A DNA stretch of 64,000 nucleotides from Breviolum minutum Mf 1.05b.01 (GCA_000507305.1 DF240038.1:102265-166264); one strand, 5' to 3'. Numbered from the stretch's first letter, positions 43,648 to 52,904 are shown. Translations and numbers: made by a program. Notes: generated by a model from the sequence alone, not told the origin.

Positions 43648-45150
43648 TCAAGAAATGAGATGACGAAGTCTGCATGCAAAATCGCAAATGCATGAAGTGC
43701 ACAACAAACAAATTAAGTTGGAGAATGAAGTGAATCCAAAAAGATGAAAACCGACGAAACTGAAAAATCCCTTCCACCAGTGCCGTGAGGCATCAAAAAG
43801 GACCCCAAAAGGATCGCATACCACGACCCATAGTTCAAATTCACCTTCAAATCCAACTGCCATGGGGGAAAAAACGCAGCACCTACCGTAAGGCCGGTCG
43901 ATGTTGTGAAAAATAGGGTTCCGTGGGGTCCGTTTGGGGCAAGTTTGCGGCCCAAAAAAACCCCCAACAAATTTCCTAATTCGTTGGGGGTTGGTTGTGA
44001 GGCCTCCAAACCCCTTTTGCTTTGGCTTAGACTGTCGGCAGAGACCCCAATGGAACCTTAGATTGTGAAAGATATCGAAGGAAACAGGCAAAACACGAAC
44101 TAACAAACTCAACAAAACGCCAAATGAGAAGGAACTGTTTTGAAGAGTTCGATTTCCACCCATGCAAAATAAATCAAACAAGGGAGTAAATAACGTATAG
44201 CAAGCGCAGAGCATACCATCACAACCGGAATTGTGGTTCCATCGAAAACAAAATGGATAAAGAATGCACCCAAAACCGCTTAAAGCTTTGCAAAAGATCC
44301 CACACCATCTTTCCAAGATGCAAGTAATGAACCAAAGAAAGAGAGTAAATGCCACTTTAAGGTAGCGTGCAGGAAAACCCCAGAGGATTACATGGAACAT
44401 AATGTCTGCAAGAACCCAACTTCCTTTTCGGAGAGTGATCTGAGAGCCCAATCTCAGCAAAATAAAACCCGGCAAATGTTGAAGACCTACGGAGGGTAAT
44501 GACTTCGCACCGCCAACATAGTTCAACAACTCAGGAACAAATGATGGCCACCAACGTATCAAGCAAACGAAGTTGCGGACCCAGATGATAAAAAATTGGG
44601 GGCCACCCCAAATGAAGATCAAATAGCCACAGTTGATCCCAAAAACATGCAAAACACACCGAACAAAACCCATCACTAGTACATTCCCCTGTGGATAGTG
44701 CGGGAGGTGTGCACAAACGAATGCAAAAAGCCCTGGAGGCAGGGTACACAAAACAGCAAAGGCAACCTTAGTAGGTTTTGGGGACGTCTCCCCAGTCGGT
44801 GTCTTCTCTCTGGATTGACTGACGGCGTTGAGGACTTGTCGTAATTGACTGTGGATATTCTCGAAGCCGTTCTGCAATTGAGCCTCAACTTTGTCCTGTC
44901 GCTTTTCGAATGTTTGGAACTTGGCCTCAAGAATACTCACTCTATCGGCAACATCGTCATTCACAATCACTGCTTGGGAGTTCAAATTCGACGATTGGGA
45001 TCTGGCAGCGGGCTTATCAATCTTGTCCTGTTTCTTCTGCTGTTTCGGATTGATCTGAGTGCCGGGGTTTGCAAGCAAAATCTCGTGAAGCTCGGTGTTA
45101 AACTTGACAACGAACTTGCTGCATTGTGGTTCCTCTTCGAATGACAATTG
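43648..45150 (-). pseudogene. retrotransposon coiled coil and hydrophobic region
   Basis: This is the same frame as the preceding segment, 500 codons from the TAG to a TGA at 43648-43650. The first 127 residues are hydrophilic and end in a likely coiled coil (DVADRVSILEAKFQTFEKRQ, about 66-110), as in many LINE nucleic-acid-binding ORF1 products. From residue 128 on the protein turns strikingly hydrophobic and rich in Phe, Trp, Cys and Leu (VAFAVLCTLPPGLFAF; LKVAFTLFLWFITCILERW), with many possible membrane spans. A basic Gly/Asn stretch (QRIRKFVGGFFGPQTCPKR) interrupts it near 400. Such a long open frame in T-rich DNA is hard to explain without selection. No family is recognised. Confidence 0.65.
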
Positions 45151-45153
45151 CTA
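45145..45153 (-). other. in-frame TAG in a partly readthrough-like context
   Basis: The minus strand reads TGC TAG CAA TTG. The known leaky context is UAG followed by CAR-YYA; here CAA-TTG matches five of the six following positions. No in-frame ATG occurs for the next 158 codons. Either programmed readthrough or a nonsense mutation would fit. Protein-like sequence on both sides without an obvious domain boundary makes mutation at least as likely. Confidence 0.5.
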
Positions 45154-47149
45154 GCAAGTAACCCCCAAAACCCTGAAGCACCGCGTAGGAACCGGGGCTA
45201 GCTTCACAGCATGAAATGTGGCCTTGATCACTTCACCTGGTGAAATGGCGAGTGGCCACCCCGTGCTGTCCTTGACAATCTTCGGCGCAACATTGATGTT
45301 AATCTGACATAGCCTGTCGTCTTCTGGCAAGAGGGCCTTTCGCAAAATTCCAATCTTTCCCGCCCAGCAGCGGACTGCCAATCCTCTCTTTGAGACAATC
45401 AGACCGGCAAAACCTTCTAAACCTGATGTTGCTTTCAAAGCTGCATCTCTGGATGCCTTGTCGACTGGCCAAAACTTAGGTACCACACTCGTTTCATCAC
45501 ATCTCTCACCTTTGGGAATGAAATCACGAACAGCAATGGAACCCAAGAGGGATCTCTCGATTGCGGCTGATCTTTTTGGCAAAGGAAGCTTGCACATCAC
45601 TTGATGGACAATGTGGCCTTGATCATTTGCAGTGGGCTGAAATTTCCTATATCCATAGATGTTCACACCTTGGAAGACTTCATGTGGAAATTGGTCATCG
45701 ATCAAACGCTTGAATACATCCAGAGGTCGGTCAAAAAGGCCCTTGTATAATCTGCTGTCGATTTCAAGTACAACCTCTTTGATGAGATCAAGTTTCGCAT
45801 TGTACACTGGGGAAGCCAACTGATACTTGACAAAGGGTTTGATCTGAATGAGAATGGTCTGCCGTTTGTAGATAGATCCAGTGCTAGCATCTTCAACAAC
45901 GACTTCGAAAGGTCCGGACACTTGTGACGCATTGATGCTGGGATGCAATGGCTTATCACTGGCAGGCACAAGAATTGCAGCAGGTTCGCTGGGGATGACC
46001 TTGACAAGATCAGCTGCCGCTGCACGAGTTGCGAAAGCAATTCCACCGGTGTTAGCATTCAACTGCGGTTTGTGGACCTGGCCTAACGAACGCCCATCCT
46101 TGTCAACGAAGGGATGGTCCCTCGCGAGTTTGAGGTCCTCCCATTTGCACTGCTTTTGGCTACGGGACATCCATGGATCGAATCTGCTCCACGGATCTGA
46201 TGAATTGGATTGGACAGCTTTCGATTTTGGTGGCACAACTTCCTGCATCTGTTCATCTTCATCGGCACCCCCGAAAAGAGGCATTCTCATGTCAATCAAA
46301 TTTGCAGAGTCCTTGGTTGCAAGAAACGCTAAAAAGGCAGATCTACAAATGATGGCAAAGCTGCAGATTCTCTTCACAGTTTGACAACCTCCATTGGCTC
46401 GAAAAGTTGACTCGAAAGGACCAACAATCAGATCAGTGGTTTCTACATGGCCAAACCTGCTGACAAAAGAGTCAAGAAGTCCGACCTTCTGAAACCATCT
46501 TTTTACAATGACCCATCCACACAATCCTGGGAAGGAAACAACGGGTGCAACGAATGCATGGATAGTGGCACCTGGAAACGAGACTGCACCACGTGTGATC
46601 CACAAAAAAGATTCATGGAATGCCTGAGGGACGCCAACCAAAACAATCTTCCAAACGTTATTGCAACAGGAAAGCTCAATCCCACACCAATGATTCTCAA
46701 GGAAAATAGGTATGAGACACTCGATCTGTTCACTGATTGCAATGTGTGGGATGCCCGAAAGAGATTGTTGGAGGATGGCAGCGGAGCTATCAATCCTCTT
46801 TGCTCTTGCATCAATGATTTTGGCACAATAGACATCAGAGGAAAAATCACGGATCTGCTGGACTGCGAATTCGAGTTCATCGGATGCAACACGCTCGGCA
46901 GTAACATGGATAAACTCATGCCTGATCTTCCAAGCATTCTCAAGATCGGTTTTTCTTGCCGTAGGATGATCAGAAATGAAGTCAATGGAATGGCCATTCT
47001 CGATGGGACTGTGATCGAACAAATCAGTTCCAATACCATTCACTTTGACCCCAGTCGGAAAATATCCATTCAAGTAAGCCAAATTCCCAGGATAAATGGT
47101 CGCATCAATGGATAAAATCGTGAAAGGTGACCCATTGGACAAAACAACT
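45151..47149 (-). pseudogene. retrotransposon middle region: protease-like signature and conserved unknown domain
   Basis: This frame continues the protein after a +1 shift near 47,140 (first native residues SNGSPFTILSIDATIYPG). The open frame itself begins at 47844, but its first about 235 codons are an out-of-frame shadow of the methyltransferase ORF. Around 46,690 it reads LIPIFLENHWCGIEL, and about 55 residues later FPGLCGWVIVKRWF. A His-Trp followed by Cys-Gly is the order seen in Ulp1/C48-type cysteine proteases; I see no clear Asp or Gln partner, so this is a hint only. The later half (FEVVVEDASTGSIYKRQTIL; LYKGLFDRPLDVFKRLIDDQ) is conserved-looking but unknown. It ends at TAG 45151-45153, beyond which the same frame stays open. 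Confidence 0.7.
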
Positions 47150-49381
47150 AGCAAATCGGAGTTCTGGCTGAAAAGGAGAATCCGGATCAACAATGAAGAT
47201 CCTTTTCCCATCACAAAGAAATGGACATTCACCCCATTGAAAGTTGGTGGATCCTTTAAATTCAATCTCAAACTGCAAAACGTCAAAAAGATCATCAGCA
47301 GTGACATGTTGAGGAAGGAAGCACTCAATTTTTTCACCAGTGGGGGTGAAGAAAAGGAAGCATGGAAAAACCTCACATCCAGAAAGCACGGGCTCATTCG
47401 GGGGATCATCACGCAAAACTTCATGAACATTTTCATGTTCACCACTCTGTGAACCTGCGACAATGGGCGGAGGTGTCCATTCTTGTGTATGCTGCATATG
47501 GATCTGGAAACTTGCAATGCATTCAGCGTCGGGGTTGATCCACCGGGAAAACCATTCGATATCAACATCAAATCCTTGCAAGGATCCAATGGTGGTGGAC
47601 GGATGCACGACGACTCTGTTGATTGCACACTGAATCCCCTGATCAACAATGTTCTCGAAACCGCAAAGAGAAAGAAAGGACTCAATAGTGGTTTCCGAAG
47701 GGACAAACCAAGTTCCATCAACATCAGTGAACGAAAGACAGATGTCACCCTTAGATTGGGAAAGTCCACAATGATGAAAGAAGAACTTTGCCTTGTCTTT
47801 TGGGGTAATGATGAAGAAATCCCTAGCAACCAAAACGACAGCATAGACCCTCATAGTCCTCGCATTCCAACATTCAACAACCGATCTCACAATGGGGATT
47901 CGGGTAAATCCAACAGAAGTCAGGGCGATCAAAATGGAAACGAGTGCGTGCGGAACCGAAATCGCATTGCCAATGTGACGAAAGATTACTTCAATGTCAC
48001 AATCACAAAAAATGGTCTGATCGCATGGCATTCCCAGGAGGGAAATGAATCTGAACGGATCGATAAACAGAAAGTCTTCACCAATCTTTGCCAAGGGGGC
48101 GAAAATGCCTTTCTTGAGTAAATGGTCTTCTGATAGCAGGTGCTGCTGAGTATAGGATGCACAAAGTGTGGGCATCTGGGATTTCTCGGGCAACACTCTG
48201 GCTTGCAATACACCTTCACACCCAACACCGACAGACAGACAAGACTTCCTATTTTTGGGTAAAAACCGGACATCCCCATAGATTCCCCTTAGTTGGTCAT
48301 CCAAAAGAAGTTGTTGCCTCAAAGCGAATGGCAAAAAGAAACTGTACATCGCATGATTCCACGGCATTTTGCCAGGAACTGACATCTTGAAGTCACCAGT
48401 GATCTCAAAAGGTTTGATGTCATTTCTCACCCAAATGGACAGCCATCTTGACCTTTGCATCGCAGAAAGCTCATGATAAGTTGAAATGGAAGTCCAAACC
48501 ATCGTATATCCAGCAAAAGCAAGACCATAGCGAATCAGTTTGTAGTGGGGGTGTCCAGGAACAGTATCGGCGCACTCAAAAAGAGCAATGATGGGACGTA
48601 CAATCCTGATTGCATATATAGCTGATCCCATACTCATTCCGTTATCCGATTCGAACCCCATGCCAACACCTCCGAGCGACCACGGCTGGCAAGGGGGGGA
48701 AAATGTACATACCATGTTGCACTGGTAGCGGCACAGATTCGTCCAAGCCAAATTTTGGATTGGCATGAGGGCACCAACATGCTGGGCACTGTCAACATGA
48801 GAGCAAGGGATATGCTGTTCCCAAAAACTGGAATTGTTCTGCAAAGACCAAATTTTCATAACGTCATAGGCAGCATCAACGGAGATCACCGATTTGGTAC
48901 AAAATTCTTTACTCGAAGCCAACCACTCACAAGCCCTACCCCAACCACCAAAAGAGCCACAAAAGTGATGGCAAAAGTTGATGGGGAAATGTCGGTCGAC
49001 ATCAGAAATGTACCAAAGTTTGGAGTCATCAGTGATCTTCAATTGCAGAGGGCTAACAGATTGGACCACCGCATCAGCTACTCCAAACATAGCACCAGCA
49101 GGGATCGAAACGCTACTGCACTGTTCATCTCGTTCAATCAATCCAATGATAGGATTTGGTGACAAAGACAACCCTTTGAAAGGAATCAGATTGTACATCT
49201 CAAAAATTTGTCGCTCGTCTTTCCATTGACCAGCAATCCCATAAAACAAGGCCGAATCACCACACTTCCACTGATTGTAATCCGAAGGGTTTTCAACCAG
49301 CAAACTTCTAAGCTTGTTTTTCCAGGGATCTTTGATTCGAGAAAACAAATGGGGATCACACTCCATTGCAAGAAACCACAA
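47105..49381 (-). CDS. retrotransposon ORF1: cytosine-C5 DNA methyltransferase plus C-terminal extension
   Basis: Residue numbers count from the upstream TTG at 49381; the first ATG is residue 6 (49366), just after an in-frame TGA. The enzyme would transfer methyl groups from S-adenosylmethionine to carbon 5 of cytosine in DNA. All key motifs are visible: I, FCGSFGGWG (140-148); II, VISVDAA (165-171); IV, SPPCQPWS with catalytic Cys231; VI, FEC with Glu269; VIII, QRSRW (309-313); a target-recognition-like MPTLCASYTQQH (403-414); and X, RHIGNAISVPHA (468-479). The domain spans about 136-490. Residues 490-758 are of unknown function; 676-745 (FFTPTGEKIECFLPQ) could be a beta-grasp fold, which is a guess. 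The frame runs into a stop at 47105, but native sequence appears to leave it near 47,140 by a +1 shift. Nothing in the motifs is broken, so the catalytic domain itself could be active. Confidence 0.92.
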   Translation of the reverse strand: MWFLAMECDPHLFSRIKDPWKNKLRSLLVENPSDYNQWKCGDSALFYGIAGQWKDERQIFEMYNLIPFKGLSLSPNPIIGLIERDEQCSSVSIPAGAMFGVADAVVQSVSPLQLKITDDSKLWYISDVDRHFPINFCHHFCGSFGGWGRACEWLASSKEFCTKSVISVDAAYDVMKIWSLQNNSSFWEQHIPCSHVDSAQHVGALMPIQNLAWTNLCRYQCNMVCTFSPPCQPWSLGGVGMGFESDNGMSMGSAIYAIRIVRPIIALFECADTVPGHPHYKLIRYGLAFAGYTMVWTSISTYHELSAMQRSRWLSIWVRNDIKPFEITGDFKMSVPGKMPWNHAMYSFFLPFALRQQLLLDDQLRGIYGDVRFLPKNRKSCLSVGVGCEGVLQARVLPEKSQMPTLCASYTQQHLLSEDHLLKKGIFAPLAKIGEDFLFIDPFRFISLLGMPCDQTIFCDCDIEVIFRHIGNAISVPHALVSILIALTSVGFTRIPIVRSVVECWNARTMRVYAVVLVARDFFIITPKDKAKFFFHHCGLSQSKGDICLSFTDVDGTWFVPSETTIESFLSLCGFENIVDQGIQCAINRVVVHPSTTIGSLQGFDVDIEWFSRWINPDAECIASFQIHMQHTQEWTPPPIVAGSQSGEHENVHEVLRDDPPNEPVLSGCEVFPCFLFFTPTGEKIECFLPQHVTADDLFDVLQFEIEFKGSTNFQWGECPFLCDGKRIFIVDPDSPFQPELRFASCFVQWVTFHDFIH

Positions 49382-49511
49382 GGACCGAAAAGTTCAAATC
49401 CCCAAAGATGCTACCAAAGGTTTGATAGACGTGTGACCTCACCAAGAAAGTGATAGCCACACCGCGGGGGCACCTAACTCCCTAAGCTCAATGTCTTTGA
49501 ACCAGAGAGCT

Positions 49512-49530
49512 AAAAATATTAGTGAAATTG
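49512..49530 (+). repeat. 19-bp target-site duplication, right copy
   Basis: Identical to 39631-39649. Confidence 0.93.
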
Positions 49531-49600
49531 GAAATCTTTGAAATTGGAAATCTTCCCCAAATAGGGGTGAACATGAAAAATATTTGAAACCACCAGCTAG
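49512..49600 (+). repeat. right part of the split family A element
   Basis: It resumes with AATATTAGTGAAATTGGAAA, has an internal duplication (TTTGAAATTGGAAATC), the core TCTTCCCCAAATAGGGGTGA and the right end TTTGAAACCACCAGCTAG. Confidence 0.92.
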
Positions 49601-49604
49601 ATCA

Positions 49605-49796
49605 TGTTGTCGAGATGGCCCCTCCACTTGTTCCCATCAAAAATGCTTGGGTAGCTGGCCACACAGATTCATCGGAGATATCCCACGATTTTGTTGAAAT
49701 AGAGGTGAGACGCGTATAGCTTTGGAATTCAAACACTGATTGTACAAAGTGTACCCCCAACTTTTTAGAGAACTTTGGTTGGTTTCGAAAAGTCAC
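49605..49796 (-). pseudogene. possible exon, unknown
   Basis: A 64-codon minus frame starting with ATG, with plausible protein sequence (KLGVHFVQSVFEFQSYTRLT; KSWDISDESVWPATQAFLMG). It lies directly beside the split family A element. Too short to assign. Confidence 0.25.
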
Positions 49797-49918
49797 CCTG
49801 ATGGAGATTCACGGCAACTTGCAGCAACCTGGTTTAGCAGTTGGGTTACAAACTCGAGCACCAAAACCTTATCGCTATGCAAACATACTGTATCTCGCAA
49901 AGCAAATACTAAAAACTA

Positions 49919-50075
49919 CAAAGTGGGCCCAAAAACCAGTTATAATGGGGTGAAATAACCCCTATAAGTAGGTTTTGTTCACCCCAGGTTCCCATTTATT
50001 TTCGGCCATTTATGGAGGCTACCGGGCTACCCATGTCACTCCACTTGTAATTAACTTGTAGGGGCCCACCGTGTA
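49919..50075 (+). repeat. foldback element, family F
   Basis: AAAGTGGGCCCAAAAACCAG to CTTGTAGGGGCCCACC. TTCGGCCATTTATGGAGGCT lies internally. Confidence 0.8.
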
Positions 50076-50084
50076 GTAGTGAGC

Positions 50085-50110
50085 ACGCACACACACACAC
50101 ACACACACAG
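50085..50110 (+). repeat. (CA)n microsatellite
   Basis: About 13 CA dinucleotides. Confidence 0.9.
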
Positions 50111-50268
50111 ATGCACAAAAGTCTATACTGGGAGTAACCAGGGGCTGCTCCAATTTACATCAATCATGATCCCGTACAAATACCCCCCCTCGAAATTTAA
50201 CATATCCCCTGAAAAGGGACCATTTTAAAAGGACATTTCAATATTTTTCATCTTCTAGCCATCAATTT

Positions 50269-50790
50269 TCAAGTGGCAATTCCATTCTTCACTTCACGGC
50301 ATGTGTTGTCGGCCTGCAAAGTAACCCTGCAGGCCGACAACTGAAGTCCACTCTTGGCCAGCTCGTTCAGGGAATGCATCAACATCTCACAACTTGTATT
50401 CGAATCCTTTGCAACGTCCGGCTCTGAAAGGTAGAATGCCACATGCCTCCCGTGGCAGATCGTGGCTGCAACATGCAACTTCGGTCGGTTGAAGCTTTCC
50501 AATGATTTAGCTCGAATCATTGGATGTCGTGGGACTTGAAATTTTGCTTGGTCCATCCCATCTTGAATCAGACAAATCTCCAAACCCCTGGCCCTTGATT
50601 TGCCTCTCAGATGCCAGTAGCACACTCTATCTCTAAACTGCGATTGCAAATGATCGTACAACATTTGCTGCTGCACACGACGTGCTCTGAGGTGGTGAGA
50701 CAAGCCAGCAATCATAGATTTGTGTTTGATACACTCCGTGCACTGAGCGTGCGAGCTCGCACTCCGAAATTTCATTGCAGGCAGGTACAC
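50269..50790 (-). pseudogene. transposase-like DUF7869-type protein fragment
   Basis: A 173-codon frame, open throughout. It has a Cys pair with His (CTECIKH, about 17-23), a helical Arg/Gln-rich part (LRARRVQQQMLYDHLQSQFR), the motif LIQDGMDQAKFQVPRHP (about 75-91), then CHGRHVAFYLSEP and finally LQADNTCREVKNG. The DGMDQxKF ... QxDNTxREVKN pattern is what I remember for the DUF7869 family, an RNase H-fold-like domain common in dinoflagellate and some animal genomes and suspected to come from transposases. The Asp (DGMD), Asp (ADN) and Glu (REVKN) would make a D-D-E-like trio, an inference. The start side meets a family E element at 50788, so this is a truncated copy or one exon. Confidence 0.6.
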
Positions 50791-50900
50791 CCCCGAAAAC
50801 TAACATGACAATGAAAAAACAACCATTTGAAGATGTACGTCCTGTTGAAAAATAGATAAAATAGTGATTTTCCCGCAAACCATGTTAGTTTTCGGGGTGG
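50788..50900 (+). repeat. foldback element, family E (CCCCCGAAAACTAAC subtype), TA flanked
   Basis: CACCCCCGAAAACTAACATG is mirrored by CCATGTTAGTTTTCGGGGTGG. TA lies at 50786-50787 and 50901-50902. It may have cut the DUF7869-type gene. Confidence 0.88.
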
Positions 50901-51013
50901 TAAATATAAAATCTACCACTCCCAAAGTCTCGGCGGGTGACGTCGCACCTTACTCTCTGGAGCACTGTAGATGCGTTGGAAGTACCTCGGCTTGGATAAA
51001 TTTATTCGCCGGG

Positions 51014-51180
51014 TTCTTGGAGGGCCATCCCAGGTATCTGGTTAATAACCATGGTGATACTAAGTCCATTCATAAGTCCCCTAAGGATCGGGATGTTCCC
51101 CTTCCATTCATGGCCGGACTTCATGGCTTGTAAATGGTGGTGATCCTAACTACTTACAAACTGGGATGATCCTCCAAGTT
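51014..51180 (+). repeat. foldback element, family C
   Basis: TTCTTGGAGGGCCATCCCAG is mirrored by CTGGGATGATCCTCCAAG. The GATCGGGATGTTCCCCTTCC core is present. Confidence 0.85.
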
Positions 51181-51424
51181 GGAGATGGATCAACTACAAG
51201 ATCGGCCACCAAAAACCAGAGCCCAAGAATCCCAACACCCACCCACAGAGGGGATCCTTTCACACCTCTTCACAAGGTATGATTCAAGGCTTTTGGAAGA
51301 CTAGTGGCTATTTGGGGAGTCCAATTTGTATAATTCCCAAAACTCCAGGCACCAATTCTTAGAATAGGATCTTGGAGGGTTCCAATCAAAATAGGATTCG
51401 CTTGGTGCAATCCCTTCCAGTCCA

Positions 51425-51531
51425 CCCTAGACATCCAGGGCCACCTCCTGAGGTTTGGTACTTGGCACCCCAAAAACATACCAATCAAATACGGTTCGCC
51501 TCAGGAGGTAATTCCCCTCAATATCTAGGGT
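51425..51531 (+). repeat. foldback element, family G
   Basis: CCCTAGACATCCAGGGCCAC to CAATATCTAGGG. GAGGTTTGGTACTTGGCACC and CCCAAAAACATACCAATC are in the middle. Confidence 0.75.
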
Positions 51532-51539
51532 TCCATAGG

Positions 51540-52190
51540 ACGCACCTGGATTGTTAGGGTTGGAGTGATCTACCACTCTTTCCACCTTTCCTTGAACCAA
51601 CTCCATCGCCGAAGGAACGTATCTCCAGGCAACTTTCGTTCGACCTCAGCAAAGCGTCGCCGTCACGTGAGGGTCAAACCGACTCGTGCGGGAAATGAGC
51701 ATCAACTAACCCATCGAATCCATGGAACTGCTATATTTACCTCAACATTTTTCCAAGAAAGCTACAACACACCCCTGGAGCACACCCCAGGCAATCCCCC
51801 TACCCAACTATGAAAGGATTCCCTTTTCAACCTGTTGGTAAAGGTTTAGGGGTGTGTTCCAAAGGTGTGTTGAAACAACCTTAGAATTTTACCATAAAAG
51901 TCAACCACAAAAAACGGTTTAACTATGTTTTTAGGGTGCAAAATACCTTCTTCAGGAATGGTGAATTGGTGGTTTGGGATTGAATCCGGGTACCCCCTAA
52001 GAAAAACCAATCCCTTGCATCAGTGGATCCTGGGAATTTAAAGTTTGAACCTTTAAAATTAGACAAGATCACATATCCCAACAAAACAACGGGAAATGTA
52101 AAACAGTATGGTAGTTTTAGGTAGGGTAACGATCCACGTCCTTATGGGCCCCCCAGTCACGTAGGATACGTGGTTAGTTTCCAGGGAGGT
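51540..52190. other. no supported gene
   Basis: The plus frame at 51565-51813 is unconvincing. No intact repeat is seen. Confidence 0.35.
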
Positions 52191-52276
52191 AAACCTTCCG
52201 CCAATTGTGATAGATTAACCCGATCCTTGGTTGCGATCCAGCACTTCCTAAATGGGATGATCATAAGATCCTCCAA

Positions 52277-52382
52277 ATGGATGTTTCCGAAAATAGTGGT
52301 ACCCCCAAATGATCCATTTTAATAGGGTTTTCCATTATAAGCCATCCATTTTGGGGTAACCCTATTTTTGGGAAACATCCAA
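52277..52382 (+). repeat. foldback element, family H, copy 3
   Basis: TGGATGTTTCCGAAAATAGTGG is mirrored by CCCTATTTTTGGGAAACATCCA. A decayed family C right end (GGGATGATCATAAGATCCTC) abuts the left. Confidence 0.92.
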
Positions 52383-52524
52383 ATAGCCTTCCACTAACAA
52401 GGGATGAAGTCAAGAATCAACCGTGATTGGGTAAAACCCCCAACCCTGATTGCCAAGTGGATTCCGTTCAGGTTAGTATTGGCCCCTTCATAAAAATTCT
52501 AATAGGTTAAATAGATGGTTTATG

Positions 52525-52615
52525 TAGTTGGTGGTTTCAACCCATTTGAAAAATAGTAGTCAAATTAGACCCCAACCAGGGGTGAAAATGAAAAATAATT
52601 GAAACCACCGCCTAG
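52525..52615 (+). repeat. foldback element, family A
   Basis: TAGTTGGTGGTTTCAACCCA to TAATTGAAACCACCGCCTAG. Confidence 0.9.
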
Positions 52616-52800
52616 TTATCCTCTGTTTACAGGGTGGAGGGTAGACCCAAACGGTGATTTATTCAAAAAACAATCTAGGTGATCGCTACCATAACAAAAA
52701 ATCCTTGAATTTAGGGAATCATTTTCCCAAGAAATGGAGGCAAACAAATGAAACCAACAAAAAACATGTTTAAGAGGAAACCACCCCAACATTGTGCGAA

Positions 52801-52893
52801 CCTGGCAATTCTTTGTGACCTTTTTTGGGATGGTGTAAGTGACCTCCAACGATCGTGGATCAAAAGGGTGGCTTTGAAATTTGAGTCACCTGG
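52801..52893 (+). repeat. family I element, diverged, inverted orientation
   Basis: CCTGGCAATTCTTTGTGACC, TTTTTTGGGATGGTGTAAGT and TTTGAGTCACCTGG fit the reverse complement of I. Confidence 0.65.
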
Positions 52894-52904
52894 AACGTGA
52901 TTTT

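Larger units (their letters stand above)
39650..49511 (-). mobile_element. non-LTR retrotransposon encoding a DNA methyltransferase
   Basis: 9,862 bp lie between identical 19-bp direct repeats. The coding strand is minus. About 145 bp of leader precede the first ATG (49366) and about 135 bp follow the final stop (39786). There are no LTRs and no poly-A or simple-repeat tail; the 3' end reads GCGGTGAGTTAA. Domains in order: C5 DNA methyltransferase, protease-like region, unknown region, coiled coil, hydrophobic region, APE endonuclease start, reverse transcriptase, zinc knuckle, RNase H, unknown tail. The gene order and endonuclease type make it a LINE. Published work (de Mendoza and colleagues, 2018) reported methyltransferases taken up by retrotransposons in dinoflagellates, and this fits that pattern. 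As read here it is not functional: two frame changes, two in-frame stops and a missing endonuclease core, although the last may be an assembly defect. Confidence 0.93.

Noticed and set aside
46447-47115. 222-codon plus-strand frame with protein-like content
   Set aside because: Lies opposite the protease-like region; the complementary frame has better continuity with the polyprotein.
47150-47844. First about 235 codons of the minus frame 47844-45151
   Set aside because: They overlap the methyltransferase ORF in another frame and read as low-quality Ser/Leu/Phe sequence.
47105-48121. Plus-strand frames at 47096-47452 and 47483-48121, and others opposite the methyltransferase
   Set aside because: Shadows of the minus-strand retrotransposon frame, which has clear motifs.
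39650-49511. Reading the large element as a giant virus or bacterial methyltransferase island
   Set aside because: APE, LINE-type RT and RNase H in line, plus target duplications, identify a retrotransposon.
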